64,000 bases of DNA from Crocinitomicaceae bacterium (GCA_029249445.1 JAQWHI010000003.1:93459-157458), one strand, 5' to 3'; shown: positions 46,119 to 56,933, counted from the stretch's first letter. The notes: a model not told the origin generated them from the sequence alone. Made by a program: numbers and translations.

Positions 46119-47951
46119 TTAGTTCATCAAGCCCTCTTTCGGAAGACTGTCTTTTAACTTCTGAAAGCGCTTTCTCGATTCCTCGGAGTACAAACTTCCC
46201 TGGTAATCAAAGAGAATTGTTCGATAATACGATGCAGCTTTTGAAGGATTCAATAGATGATTCTCATAAATTGTACCCAATTTAAATAGCGCGTCATCAG
46301 CTAAAATATCTTCAGAATAAAACTCAAGTAACTCTTCCAATTCTACAATTGCAGCATTCCATTTTCCCTGTAACTCCATAGCGTATGCCTTTTTGAGTTG
46401 AATCTCATCACCCAAACTATGTGCAGGATACTCACTTATTATACTATCGAATAAAACAAAAGCAGCGTCATATTGATGTTGTTCAATTAATAAATCAGCA
46501 TTTGCAAACCAATTCATCGCAATGTAGTTGCTATCAAGACCGTAATTATCAGTAATCAATAATGAAAGGTTAATTGCATCATTGGCAATCAACTTTGATG
46601 TAGAACGCTTCAAAACACTCAACTGAGATTGGGCATAATCAAACTCACCGTCGTAATAAAAAATTCGTGCATTTTTAAATTTTGCTTCATGTCCAATTGG
46701 CTCGTACTTGAACTGTTTATCAATTTGCATATACAACAGTGATGCCTCCCAAACATCTCCCAACAATACATATATATCTGCCAATGCCATTTTTGCCTCC
46801 GCTAACTGCATGTCCGTTAATCCTGGAATAACTATAAGTACTTCCAGTTGCTCGATGGCCTCAATTCCTTCGTTTGCATAGAAGGCAAGAATGTGAGCCC
46901 TTTCCATCATAAGGGAAAACGTGGTACGCCGCCGACCGAACTTATCTAGTGCAGCATCGTACTGATCAAGCGTTTCACGGAGTTCTTCTTGTGTGAAATT
47001 ACGCTGTGTTGTTACCTCAAGAAAACGAACGTTCAATAACGAATTGTAGGCACGCAAATACAGTTCAGAGCGTTCTCCAAGATCAACAATGTACTCAAAC
47101 GATTTACGCGCAGCAGTGTAATCTTTATTTTCGACGCACACCAACCCCAATTTATAAACCATTGAACCTTCTGATTTTGTGCGCTTATCAATTGCTTTCA
47201 CATGAACAAATGCAGCCATGAAATTTTGGCGTTGTATAAACAACCAAGTCAACATTTCAGCATATCCAATATTGTTTGGATCTTTTTGTGTACGCAGGAT
47301 AAGCGCAGCTTTCAAAATTTCATATTCTTCAGAATCCTCAATCGTGAAATCGATTTGATTGGATAGAATTCGCTTTAATGATGTTTGATACGATGAATGG
47401 TAATCCATCAAATCTAAGTATTCATCCATCATTTTTCCTGTATTACCTACCGAACCATAGTATTCCGCAAATTGAAAGTTCAAAGGATATGAATTTCCGA
47501 GTAAACGCCGCCCTTTTTGAAGGGCTTGGAAAGCAAGATCACTTTTCCCTTGACTTTTAAACGCATTAAATAATGCTATAATATCACCCGATCGCGGTTG
47601 CAATTTGGAAATCAAGTTTTCATATATCTTATTCGCCTTTGTCAGATTTCCAATTGTTTCGTAGTGCTTTGCAAGTTGAATTTGATACTCTTGATTGCCT
47701 CGATTGTATGAGACCTGCCGTTTTAAAAGCTTCTCAATCTCTTTATCGCTTCCCACTTCTTGCATGCAAAGCAACAATCGATTGAAGTAGAACTTCGAAT
47801 GGTCCTCATCGTATAGGCGTTCATAATAAATCCGGGCTTTGTCGAATTCTTCACTTGAGAAATAATGCTGCGCCAATTGTTTGTCGTTCTCCTGAGCAAC
47901 ACCATCCAGTGCCAAGACCATAAAAAACAAAGTCAATAAAATATATCTCAT
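46119..47951 (-). CDS. TPR-repeat protein, probably periplasmic
   Basis: The start at 47951 (MRYILLTLFFMVLALDGVAQ) gives a signal peptide ending in VAQ. About 610 residues of helical tetratricopeptide-like repeats follow, for example EFDKARIYYERLYDE, NLTKANKIYENLI, AARKSFEYIVDLG and the C-terminal ADDALFKLGTIYENHL. Such proteins act as scaffolds in envelope assembly; the partner is unknown. It is transcribed from the same strand as, and 36 bases after, the lipoprotein gene at 47988-48509, so they may be an operon. Confidence 0.85.
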   Translation of the reverse strand: MRYILLTLFFMVLALDGVAQENDKQLAQHYFSSEEFDKARIYYERLYDEDHSKFYFNRLLLCMQEVGSDKEIEKLLKRQVSYNRGNQEYQIQLAKHYETIGNLTKANKIYENLISKLQPRSGDIIALFNAFKSQGKSDLAFQALQKGRRLLGNSYPLNFQFAEYYGSVGNTGKMMDEYLDLMDYHSSYQTSLKRILSNQIDFTIEDSEEYEILKAALILRTQKDPNNIGYAEMLTWLFIQRQNFMAAFVHVKAIDKRTKSEGSMVYKLGLVCVENKDYTAARKSFEYIVDLGERSELYLRAYNSLLNVRFLEVTTQRNFTQEELRETLDQYDAALDKFGRRRTTFSLMMERAHILAFYANEGIEAIEQLEVLIVIPGLTDMQLAEAKMALADIYVLLGDVWEASLLYMQIDKQFKYEPIGHEAKFKNARIFYYDGEFDYAQSQLSVLKRSTSKLIANDAINLSLLITDNYGLDSNYIAMNWFANADLLIEQHQYDAAFVLFDSIISEYPAHSLGDEIQLKKAYAMELQGKWNAAIVELEELLEFYSEDILADDALFKLGTIYENHLLNPSKAASYYRTILFDYQGSLYSEESRKRFQKLKDSLPKEGLMN

Positions 47952-47987
47952 ACTAATTTTACTTTCAATGAACCACAATCAAATCAT

Positions 47988-48509
47988 CTAGTCAAAACTC
48001 ATAGACCTTAATTCAATTACAAGATTTTCAAAATTGTTGCCTACCTCAATCCATTGATCTGTCGTAAATTTTACAATAGAATCGAGCCAATCTACTTTAT
48101 CGCGCTCATGTGCAATATATGCATCGTATTCGTGCCTAGAACCTCTTCCTTGGCTGATATCTAATCTTAATTTTTCAAGAATATGCTGTTCTTCCACTAC
48201 CAAATCTTCGAGTTCTTTTTGTACGTTTTCTGAGGACTCGAGAATAACATTCAAGCGCATGAAATGGTCATATTTTAAGGCCCGTTCCAGAGAAATTGTA
48301 TCGTCATCGTTCCTCTCAATATAAGTTACTAATTCAACTGCCGAACTACTCAATTCCAAGACATCTGTCAACCGATGCTCCTCGAGAAGTCTGGAATACG
48401 ATTTTATGCGCTTCTGTAAAGCATGCAAGTCCTCGAGTTGATCTCCTTTCCTTAAGTCAGAACACCCTGCAAGCAAGGGAATCAGTGCTATGAAAAACAA
48501 AAACTTCAT
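47988..48509 (-). CDS. Small helical lipoprotein
   Basis: The start at 48509 (MKFLFFIALIPLLAGCSDL) gives a lipoprotein signal with lipobox LAGC; a longer frame begins upstream. The remaining ~155 residues are highly charged and predicted as long helices or coiled coil (LEDLVVEEQHILEKLRLDI). No family is recognised. It precedes the TPR protein gene and the two products may act together. Confidence 0.7.
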   Translation of the reverse strand: MKFLFFIALIPLLAGCSDLRKGDQLEDLHALQKRIKSYSRLLEEHRLTDVLELSSSAVELVTYIERNDDDTISLERALKYDHFMRLNVILESSENVQKELEDLVVEEQHILEKLRLDISQGRGSRHEYDAYIAHERDKVDWLDSIVKFTTDQWIEVGNNFENLVIELRSMSFD

Positions 48510-48677
48510 GGATAGTAAATGTACATAATAATCTATCGAATTCAACAGATAAAAGTGACTCTTATCATTTTTTAACCCGGGAACTGGTACTTCCTGAGTC
48601 GCAAATAAAACTTCAGAAGATAGATGTCAATTTAGAAGATGAAAACCAAAGATAAAGAATCACAAAAGATTCAAAAC

Positions 48678-49619
48678 TTAAACCCACACTTTACTTCCTT
48701 CAGAACAGTTTTTACAAATGTCAATCGCATTACGACTGCGCAAAACAGACTGACGAAAGCGATTGTATACAGGTGATTTCCAAATTGATGAGGAATCGCT
48801 CGAATCCATTGTGCCCAAAATGTGTTTGGCGTCTTTATCAAAACAACAGGGTACTACTTTACCATCCCAAGTAATCACCGAAGACGACCACATTCTCCAA
48901 CAATGGTTCCCAAGTTTGTGCTTCATTTTATAGGTGCCATCCGCTTGTTTTCGATAACGAGAATAGTTTTCGTTTTCAGGCATCAATACATTCCCGTTCT
49001 TATAATCATACAGTTGAGCAGACTTGATACGAACCTCATCAATACCCATTTCACTCCCAAGTGCAAAAACCTGAGGAATTTCATGTTCATTTGGTCGAAC
49101 CGCCAAAAATTGGAAAATTAAATGCGGTGTTTTTGAGTTGAGTTTTTTCTTTGCTTCCACCATGTTTTCCGCTCCTTCAATAACCCTACTCAATGTGCCA
49201 TGAATGCGGTAATTCTCATACGTCTCTTGCGTGAGACCATCGATAGAAATAATCAAACGGTCAAGGCCTGAGTGTACAATGTCCTCCGCTTTTTGTTTTG
49301 TTATAAAATGTGCATTCGTAGAAGTTGCAGTATAAATTTTATGGCGTTTTGCCACAGCGATTAATTGTAAAAAATCGGGATGTGAAAATGGTTCTCCCTG
49401 GAAATAGTAATTGATATAAAAGACCGATAAACGCAACTCTTTGATAATTTTTTCATGCAAATCCAAATCAAGCTTACCCGTAGGCCGAGTAAACTGTTTG
49501 AGCCCACTTGGACACTCTGGGCAGCCCAAATTACAGGCTGTTGTTGGCTCAATACTCAATGAGAAAGGCAATCCAGAATGAATTGCATTTTTAGACAAAC
49601 GGGAAAACAAATAACTCAA
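48678..49619 (-). CDS. Radical SAM/SPASM domain protein
   Basis: The cluster motif CNLGCPECPSG follows IEPTTA, and a C-terminal SPASM-type region has VVPCCFDKDAKHILG and ICKNC for auxiliary Fe-S clusters. Such enzymes modify peptides or sugars; the substrate is unknown. The start is a problem. TTG at 49619 is the first usual start codon, but the frame stays open for 31 more codons to a TGA at 49713-49715. These encode INIFKQLSAYRFWNLARLQ, which looks like genuine family N-terminus. An ATT at 49670 may be the real start. Confidence 0.85.
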   Translation of the reverse strand: MSYLFSRLSKNAIHSGLPFSLSIEPTTACNLGCPECPSGLKQFTRPTGKLDLDLHEKIIKELRLSVFYINYYFQGEPFSHPDFLQLIAVAKRHKIYTATSTNAHFITKQKAEDIVHSGLDRLIISIDGLTQETYENYRIHGTLSRVIEGAENMVEAKKKLNSKTPHLIFQFLAVRPNEHEIPQVFALGSEMGIDEVRIKSAQLYDYKNGNVLMPENENYSRYRKQADGTYKMKHKLGNHCWRMWSSSVITWDGKVVPCCFDKDAKHILGTMDSSDSSSIWKSPVYNRFRQSVLRSRNAIDICKNCSEGSKVWV

Positions 49620-49799
49620 TTGAAGCCGTGCTAAATTCCAAAACCGATATGCACTGAGCTGTTTGAAAATATTGATATTGTCCTTTACTCTTGAGATGTT
49701 AGTTGATTTTGATCATAAAAATACGTAATTCTTACAACCTACTTAGTTCATTAAAAAAAATAACATCAGATGTTATTTTGAAAAAGCTAAATTTGTTCA

Positions 49800-52187
49800 A
49801 TGCGAATCATCCTATTTCTTTTGTCCATAACGTGCTACTCGACATTTAGTCAATCTACCTTTTTTGTAAAAGAACCTCTCTCTGAAGAGGCGATTCCATT
49901 CGTTAAAGTATTCCCAAATGACAGGTCACCATTTATTGCTGATCTCAACGGTTCTTTTCAGGTCAAGGAAGCAACAAAACAAGTCACCCTAAAATACCGC
50001 GGCTATATCGATACAACCATTGAGATTAGCACTCGCATGGATTCCATTATTTATATGCGACTCAACACACAAAATGTTGATGAAGTGATTGTGTATCCTG
50101 GAGAAAACCCAGCGCATGATATAATTAAAAAAGCCATTGCAAACCGCAAAGCCAACCACCCTTTAAAAAACGACGCCTTCAGATATGATAGCTACAGTAA
50201 ATTTCTTTTCGATATTAATCGAGAAGGACTCTCTAATATACCTGATACAACATCAGACAGTTCATTAATAGAAATCCGAAATTTCTTCAATAAACAGCAT
50301 TTATTCGCCCTGGAAAGTGCATCAACGCGGACATTTACTCCTCCAGACCATGACACAGAGGAAATCACAGCATACAAGGTTTCTGGATTCAAGGACCCAC
50401 GATTCTCGACCTTCGCCAATGGAATGCAATCCTTCAGCTTTTATGACAATCAAATAGCACTACTCGGAAAATTTTACGTCAACCCACTGGCGACCGGAGG
50501 GATTAACCGCTACCTGTTCGTGCTTGAAGATTCTACAATTCAAGAAACAGATACAACATATACCATTTATTTCAGGCCTCGAAAAGGCAAGTCATTCAAC
50601 GGTTTGGAAGGACACTTATACATCAATACAAATGGATTTGCTGTTGAAAAGGTGATTGTCTCTCCTCACATTGAAAAATCAATAATACGATTAAAAGTAA
50701 TTCAAGAGTATGAATTCATCGATGGTATAAAATGGTTTCCAACTAAGTTAAGCACATCGGTCGAGTTCCCATCAATCAGTATCAACAAACTACTAACGAT
50801 TATTGGTTACGGACATTCCTATATTCGAAATATAGAAATCAATCCCGCTGACTTGCCCAAGCGTTTTGATAATAATATCTCGGTCTACACATCTGAAGGA
50901 GCAGGCGACCAAACAAAGGTGGAATGGGACTCTCTGCGAAACTACCAACTAACAGACAAAGAACAACAGACCTACAAATCAATAGACAGCTTATCAAAAG
51001 CCCAAAATTTTGAAAAACGATTGAAACTGCTTTCATCCATTGCTGATGGAAAAATACCAGTCGGACCATTAAACCTAGATGCCTCTCGCTTCATAACATA
51101 CAATCCCTATGAAAAATACCGCCTTGGACTTGGAGTGGAAACCTCTGAAAAAACAATGAAGCGATTTTTGCTCGGGAGCTACTTTGCATACGGTACAGGA
51201 GATAACGAATGGAAATTTGGGGCCTACTCTACCCTTCATTTAAACAAAAAACGTGGAAGAAAAATTAATTTGAGCTACGAGCAAGATGTGTTTGAACGCG
51301 GTGGGATTCATTTTTCTGAATCTAGATTCCATCTTTTCTCAACTGACCTCTATCGATCTTTATTCATTTCAAGCATGGACCGTCAGCGAATTGGAGAAAT
51401 ATTATTTACTACAGATCTCAAAGCAAACATGACTATCTCTTTCTATGGGAATTACCAACGTATAGGCTTTACTCAAGGGTATGAATTTACTCCAACTGAT
51501 GGAACCTATACCCACTCAACTGATATTGATCTCGCTGAAACAGGAATTGAATTAAGATGGTCCATTAAGCAAAAATACATGCTACTAGGTGATACGAAAG
51601 TTCCCAATCATTCAAAATTTCCGACAATTAAAGCCAAGATCACAAAAGGATGGAAAGGTTGGCTTGAAAGCAACTACGATTATTTCCGTTTGAACGCTTC
51701 TATCATACAAGAATTTAAAATTATCGGAGTTGGAACCATAGGAATAAAAGCCGAAGCAGGAAAAACAATTGGAAATGTCCCATTGTTTTTATCGCAGCGA
51801 ACGGATGCCACTAAAATAGACTGGTCGATTTCCGTAGAAAATACTTTTGAAACTATGGTTCCCGCAACATTCTACACCAATGAATTCGCATCACTTTTTA
51901 TGCGGTTTCGTTTAAATGCAATCAGAACAAAAGCAACATGGAATGAACCGAAAATAAGTTTTCATCATGCATTGGGGTTCGGAAGTTTCAAGGGCAAAGA
52001 ACAACACAATATTGATTTTCAATCAATGGATAACGGATACTTTGAAACCGGATTAATTCTAGATGGAATATTTTCCTCACGGACTATCGGACTGGGATTA
52101 GGAGTATTTTACAACTATGGATTCTACACAGCTCCCGATTGGAAAATGAATATCGTTCCAAAGTTTGCTATGAGTATCAATTTGTGA
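49800..52187 (+). CDS. DUF5686-type outer membrane protein with carboxypeptidase-like N-domain
   Basis: The 795-residue protein has a signal peptide (MRIILFLLSITCYSTFSQS), then a carboxypeptidase regulatory-like beta domain (about 20-90) with the stretch VTLKYRGYIDTTIEI. A middle domain follows, and then a C-terminal half of amphipathic beta strands (for example YRLGLGVETSEKTMKRFLLG) that should form an outer membrane barrel. The final residue pattern suits barrel assembly. The family is common in Bacteroidota and without known function. A TAAATTTG element ends four bases before the ATG. Confidence 0.8.
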   Translation: MRIILFLLSITCYSTFSQSTFFVKEPLSEEAIPFVKVFPNDRSPFIADLNGSFQVKEATKQVTLKYRGYIDTTIEISTRMDSIIYMRLNTQNVDEVIVYPGENPAHDIIKKAIANRKANHPLKNDAFRYDSYSKFLFDINREGLSNIPDTTSDSSLIEIRNFFNKQHLFALESASTRTFTPPDHDTEEITAYKVSGFKDPRFSTFANGMQSFSFYDNQIALLGKFYVNPLATGGINRYLFVLEDSTIQETDTTYTIYFRPRKGKSFNGLEGHLYINTNGFAVEKVIVSPHIEKSIIRLKVIQEYEFIDGIKWFPTKLSTSVEFPSISINKLLTIIGYGHSYIRNIEINPADLPKRFDNNISVYTSEGAGDQTKVEWDSLRNYQLTDKEQQTYKSIDSLSKAQNFEKRLKLLSSIADGKIPVGPLNLDASRFITYNPYEKYRLGLGVETSEKTMKRFLLGSYFAYGTGDNEWKFGAYSTLHLNKKRGRKINLSYEQDVFERGGIHFSESRFHLFSTDLYRSLFISSMDRQRIGEILFTTDLKANMTISFYGNYQRIGFTQGYEFTPTDGTYTHSTDIDLAETGIELRWSIKQKYMLLGDTKVPNHSKFPTIKAKITKGWKGWLESNYDYFRLNASIIQEFKIIGVGTIGIKAEAGKTIGNVPLFLSQRTDATKIDWSISVENTFETMVPATFYTNEFASLFMRFRLNAIRTKATWNEPKISFHHALGFGSFKGKEQHNIDFQSMDNGYFETGLILDGIFSSRTIGLGLGVFYNYGFYTAPDWKMNIVPKFAMSINL

Positions 52188-52208
52188 TAAAATATTGAAT
52201 CAAGACAA

Positions 52209-54893
52209 TTAGCGCAAAACATTAATATGACCAGAAAATTCACGGTCAGGATTTAACGGTTCACAAGTGCGGTATTGAATGGTATATCCATACGTGCCAT
52301 CCTGTACAATGCTGCCGTTGAACGTTCCATCCCAAGTCGTATTGATGTCAAACGACTCGAAAAGAACTTGCCCCCAACGATTGTAAATTTTCAAGTGCCA
52401 TTCATCAATATAGAAATCCGAAAAGGCCTCGAATGTATTGTTGAACTGATCGCCATCAGGCGTGAATGTATTTGGAACAAATAAGGTGAAAGGCTCTATA
52501 AATAAACTACTGTACGCGGTATCCTTACAACCCCATTCATTAATGACAACTTGCATTGGGTAATGTGACCCTGCGTACAAATACTGATGACTTGGATTGG
52601 ATTCCGGTCCATTCGAGAAAAATGTCGAATCATCGAACCAATAAAAATAACTTTCAGCGCCTTCAGACGCATCAATCATTTGAATTTCAGAGGCGCAGAT
52701 GTCAGTGTAAGGTGGAGTAACTAAGAATCCCGCAGTTGGTGGGTCATGAACATCCACAAGGTCCGCTTGCAAAAGAGTGAGGGTATCGATACACCCTTCA
52801 TCCGTAAAAATGGTCAACGAAACGGGAAAGCTACCTGCATTCGGATACAAATGTGTTGGATTCTGGTCTGTTGAAGTCGTATTGTCTCCAAAATTCCAAT
52901 TGTAGAAAATTTCAGTTTCAGCCCAACTACCATCTATAAACTGAGCAAGAAAAGGAGTGCATTGTAAACCTGGTTGAATTGTGAAATCAATTGTTGGTGG
53001 ACTGTATAAGTAAATTTCATAGGTAACACTCTCAGAACAGTTATCAAACGCTCCAGTTAATGTCACCGGTACTGTTCCTGTAGTTGAAAAGGATACATCA
53101 TAAACATTGAGATCATTTGAAGATTGAATTGATGCATTTGAACCGAAATCCCACGTGTAAATAGTTTGAGGGGGCCCACTTACTGTTCCTGTAAAATCAA
53201 AACTATTGTCCGTTGCACATTGTTCTAAATCCGACAGGAAATCAACAAACAATAAATCATTTACAGTTATAGTTTCCTGCACCTGATCGACACATGCGGG
53301 AGTCGACCAAACTTCTAGAGTAACGGTGTACGTGCCTGCGCTTAAATAGTCGTAAGTAGGATCAAAGTCTGAGGATGTTCCGATACCGTCGCCAAAATCC
53401 CAACTGTAGTTGGTAGCATTAATTGAGCTATTACCAAAAGATACAGACAGACCTTCACATTCAATATTGGTTGGAATATCTATTCCAGCCGTTGGTGAAG
53501 GAAGTACGTACACTTCACCTGTCGAATCACCCTGACACACTCCAATTTGAGCTGAGACTGTTACTGTTTGAGGACCAGAAGTGCTGAAAGAAATATTATT
53601 AACGGTTTGTCCTGTTGCAGTTGCAATGTTTGCATTGGGACCAAAATCCCAGGAAAAAGTTGTACCTGATCCGCCAGCGGTGTTCGCAACAAAGTCAAAT
53701 TGATTGTCCAAAACACAAAGTGAGTCTTGACTTGTCCAACTCACACTGAGTTCATTGTTCACTGAAATGTCCATGTAAGCAGTATCAGTGCATGGCCAAC
53801 CTGGATTGACAACCAACATTGCAATGTAATCTCCAGGGGCTGGATAGGTATATGATGGCTCAAATGCGGTACTCACATCAGTCGTTATTCCAGGAACACC
53901 AAAATCCCATGCATAATTCGTTCCTCCATAGGAATCATTCTCAAAATCTACAGTAAGTCCTTGGCAATATGAAACAAACGTTGCCAACTGATCTTGATCG
54001 GGCAAGATACTTTCAAGCTGCAAATCGCAGTTGAATACCCTGAATAGGAAATCGCGCACGGTAGTGTTAAGAACAACTCCATTTCTAATTTCTTGAACTT
54101 GGATTCCGACCACAAAAAGACCCAGCAAATTTGGGGAAGCAGTCAACAATCCTGTGACCGGGTCAATAGCAATAACCGATCCCGGGCCGAGAGGTTGCGC
54201 AGCACTGAATCCCGCACCTGCCCAAGTCACAGGCGGATAAGGCGGCGGCGGAGCAGTATTTGGTTGTGGAGCAATAGGTGATGCTCCAGAATTTGGAGTA
54301 ACTAAACTGTAGACAAGCTGGTCTCCATCTGGGTCAGTTGCGCTGTGATCAAAAATTAAATCCTCATTGTTGCACAACAACAAAGGTGGGTAATTGTTAA
54401 ACCGTGCACTGTTGTTTGCCCATTCATTGGTCTCTAAACCTGGAATTTGACAATTGAGGGTCAATCCAGTATCATCTGGATTTAGAAGATTTGTAATGTT
54501 TGGTCCTCGGCAACAACGCTGATATGAAATCGTATATCCGCCGGGGGTTGGAGGCAGATTAATAACCGTCACATATTCGGCAACTTCCGTACAAATATTT
54601 GTCGGTGGAGTGACGCAAGGATTGTTAAAAACAACCGGCAATTGTGTACTTCCTGGAAAAGGCACATTTAAAGTTGTTACAAATTGATTTCCTGGTCCAG
54701 AATAGATCGTAAGATATAACGGATTATCGAAAGTGGCGCCAGTAGAAAGACAATCTCTGTAGAGACGCACATGAAATTCATAATTGTTATTCCCCAAATA
54801 GTTATAAAAAATGTCCCCTCCAACAATGTGTGAAGCATTGACATTCGAACAGAATGCAAAGGCAAAAACAACAAAAAGTGACTTTAAACTCAT
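52209..54893 (-). CDS. PKD-repeat surface protein with T9SS gliding-type C-terminal domain
   Basis: The start at 54893 (MSLKSLFVVFAFAFCSNVNA) gives a signal peptide. The 894-residue protein has an N-terminal region beginning SHIVGGDIFYNYLGNNNYEF and then several PKD-like domains marked by YAWDFG, YSWDFGDG, YTWDFGS and YNWNFGD. The end is a gliding motility-associated/CHU_C-type domain: FVPNTFTPDGDQFNN, LKIYNRWGQVLFES, WDGTFNGSIVQDGTYGY. This predicts type IX secretion and surface attachment. It is convergent with the DUF5686 gene. Confidence 0.9.
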   Translation of the reverse strand: MSLKSLFVVFAFAFCSNVNASHIVGGDIFYNYLGNNNYEFHVRLYRDCLSTGATFDNPLYLTIYSGPGNQFVTTLNVPFPGSTQLPVVFNNPCVTPPTNICTEVAEYVTVINLPPTPGGYTISYQRCCRGPNITNLLNPDDTGLTLNCQIPGLETNEWANNSARFNNYPPLLLCNNEDLIFDHSATDPDGDQLVYSLVTPNSGASPIAPQPNTAPPPPYPPVTWAGAGFSAAQPLGPGSVIAIDPVTGLLTASPNLLGLFVVGIQVQEIRNGVVLNTTVRDFLFRVFNCDLQLESILPDQDQLATFVSYCQGLTVDFENDSYGGTNYAWDFGVPGITTDVSTAFEPSYTYPAPGDYIAMLVVNPGWPCTDTAYMDISVNNELSVSWTSQDSLCVLDNQFDFVANTAGGSGTTFSWDFGPNANIATATGQTVNNISFSTSGPQTVTVSAQIGVCQGDSTGEVYVLPSPTAGIDIPTNIECEGLSVSFGNSSINATNYSWDFGDGIGTSSDFDPTYDYLSAGTYTVTLEVWSTPACVDQVQETITVNDLLFVDFLSDLEQCATDNSFDFTGTVSGPPQTIYTWDFGSNASIQSSNDLNVYDVSFSTTGTVPVTLTGAFDNCSESVTYEIYLYSPPTIDFTIQPGLQCTPFLAQFIDGSWAETEIFYNWNFGDNTTSTDQNPTHLYPNAGSFPVSLTIFTDEGCIDTLTLLQADLVDVHDPPTAGFLVTPPYTDICASEIQMIDASEGAESYFYWFDDSTFFSNGPESNPSHQYLYAGSHYPMQVVINEWGCKDTAYSSLFIEPFTLFVPNTFTPDGDQFNNTFEAFSDFYIDEWHLKIYNRWGQVLFESFDINTTWDGTFNGSIVQDGTYGYTIQYRTCEPLNPDREFSGHINVLR

Positions 54894-55005
54894 ATCTATA
54901 AAACACAATCTTCAACTAACAGACGTAAAAATAGTTGAAAAGTTATTATAATAGTTGACAAAAATTGCCAAATTCTTGTAATGCTATCATGTCTTATTCA
55001 AACAC

Positions 55006-55803
55006 TTATCCGTATTCATGGGGTGTATACGCATACTCAAAATCTATTTCTTTCGAGATCAATTGACCATCAATTTTGCGATGAATGGCGCGCTCCTTTC
55101 CGAAAAGAACTGGATCAAGACCTTTTTGCTTCGCGATAGTGTTGTAATACAACTTTTTTGAAACCACAGATGGAAAAACTAAATTGTATCGTTTTCCAAA
55201 AAGATTTTTTTTAATGATCAATAAAACTGCCTCCGTAATATCCGTGCTATGTACCAAATTAATCGGCCCTGAACCATCGTTTGAGATGGACTTACCGCTC
55301 ATTGAATAAATGGGATGACGTTCTGGACCAATTAGTCCACCCAAACGCAGTACAGTTAATCGCTCGCCAAGTAATGCGTAAAGTTGCTTTTCCGCTTGAT
55401 ACAAGGTAGTGTTCTGTTCATCCAAAGTAAATAAATACGATTCGGTGAAAAATTGATTTCTATTGGGGTAAATCCCAATTGAACTCGTAAAAATAACTCT
55501 TGTCTTCGAAGAAAATTGCTGCACAATCGCAGACAGCAATTCACCATAATAAGCAGCTAAATCTCTTTTTTGAGGTGGAAGCGACAACACAACAAGATCT
55601 GTCTTTTCGAGAATCTGTCTCGGAAGCTTATTGGTAACATTTAAATCCAAATAAAATTGAGAAATACCAGCATTGATAATACGGCTCAAACCGGCACTAG
55701 ATCTTGCTGAACCATGAACAGAGTAGCCATATTTACAAAGTGCTTCTCCGAGTATACACCCCAACCAGCCACAGCCAATAATTGTTATGTTTTTTATCTG
55801 CAT
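55006..55803 (-). CDS. NAD-dependent epimerase/dehydratase-like SDR protein
   Basis: The start at 55803 (MQIKNITIIGCGWLGCILGEAL in parts: MQIKNITIIGCGWLG) opens a Rossmann fold with GxGxxG. FTSSIGIYPNRNQF contains the Ser and Tyr of the SDR active site, but the usual YxxxK is not obvious: the next Lys is in YQAEKQLY. The protein resembles YeeZ-type atypical epimerases. The substrate is unknown. It is divergent from the heme A synthase gene. Confidence 0.8.
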   Translation of the reverse strand: MQIKNITIIGCGWLGCILGEALCKYGYSVHGSARSSAGLSRIINAGISQFYLDLNVTNKLPRQILEKTDLVVLSLPPQKRDLAAYYGELLSAIVQQFSSKTRVIFTSSIGIYPNRNQFFTESYLFTLDEQNTTLYQAEKQLYALLGERLTVLRLGGLIGPERHPIYSMSGKSISNDGSGPINLVHSTDITEAVLLIIKKNLFGKRYNLVFPSVVSKKLYYNTIAKQKGLDPVLFGKERAIHRKIDGQLISKEIDFEYAYTPHEYG

Positions 55804-55913
55804 ACGTATGAGAGTCAAAAAGTAAGAAAAAATTCAAAATCAAAAGATAAACCCACGAAGAAGTTTGTCCATTTAGATGCCGAAAGAATGTACATATTGA
55901 TTAATTTTGTTAC

Positions 55914-56933
55914 ATGACATTTGCGACAAGTTTTGTTCGATTGAATTGGATTGCTACCGTATTAATCTACATGATTTTTGTAGCTGGTAGTTTGGTAAGA
56001 ATCACAGGAAGCGGAATGGGTTGCCCCGACTGGCCCAAATGTTTTGGTGAATGGATCCCACCAACGGATGATTCAGCACTTCCAGAAAATTACAAAGACA
56101 TTTATTCCGAGGGGCGCGCTCAGAAAATAGAGAAATTTTCGACCCTCCTAAGCGGAATCGGAATGAATGAAACGGCAGAACAACTTAGGAACGATCCCAA
56201 CCTGCGATTTGAAAATGATTTCAATGCTGCAAAAACATGGACAGAATATGTCAATCGACTTATCGGTTTTCTCGCTGGGAATGTCATGCTCCTAATTTTT
56301 GCTTGGATGCTTATCAAGTACCGGAAACGCAAACTCATTTTCATTGCAGCCCTCAATCTTCTTTTAATGGCATTCCAGGCATGGTTTGGCTCCATTGTTG
56401 TCGCCTCGAACCTTGTTCCATGGACTATCACCGTCCATATGTTCTTTGGGCTTCTAATTTTAGGAATTCAACTTTACATGGTTCGCTTAATTAGTCCCTC
56501 TCAACAAAAAAATCTGGACCAAACTGGTTGGATGCGTACCTTAATCTGGGTCGTTTTTGCTATTACATTTTACCAAATGTTTTTAGGAACTCAAGTAAGA
56601 GAGAGCATTGATGAATTGGTGCTTCGTGGGTACACACGAGAAATGTGGGTAGAAGCATTAGGAATGCCCTTTTTTATTCATAGAAGCTTCTCTTGGTTGG
56701 TTTTAATTGCTTTACTAATTATGGCATGGAAGAATGAAAAAACCCATAAATACAAGACAATACGTTGGACTTTTGCATTGCTTATCATTGAATTGATATC
56801 GGGTGTTTTGCTGGCGCATGTGGACATGCCTGGTATCGTGCAAACAGCTCACCTGATTTTTGCAGCTGCAATCTTTGGGATTCTAACAATGCTAGTATTT
56901 CGCAGCAAACGTGTCGCTCCAATCATACAATAA
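55914..56933 (+). CDS. ctaA: Heme A synthase (COX15/CtaA)
   Basis: The 339-residue membrane protein converts heme O to heme A for cytochrome oxidase. It has eight predicted helices, the N-terminal GSLVRITGSGMGCPDWPKCFG with the conserved Cys pair (given as GSLVRITGSGMGC, PDWPKCFG), ligand-type histidines in ITVHMFFG and FFIHRSFSW, and QTAHLIFAAAIFG at the end. A TAATTTTG element ends four bases before the ATG, so the mRNA may be leaderless. Confidence 0.93.
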   Translation: MTFATSFVRLNWIATVLIYMIFVAGSLVRITGSGMGCPDWPKCFGEWIPPTDDSALPENYKDIYSEGRAQKIEKFSTLLSGIGMNETAEQLRNDPNLRFENDFNAAKTWTEYVNRLIGFLAGNVMLLIFAWMLIKYRKRKLIFIAALNLLLMAFQAWFGSIVVASNLVPWTITVHMFFGLLILGIQLYMVRLISPSQQKNLDQTGWMRTLIWVVFAITFYQMFLGTQVRESIDELVLRGYTREMWVEALGMPFFIHRSFSWLVLIALLIMAWKNEKTHKYKTIRWTFALLIIELISGVLLAHVDMPGIVQTAHLIFAAAIFGILTMLVFRSKRVAPIIQ

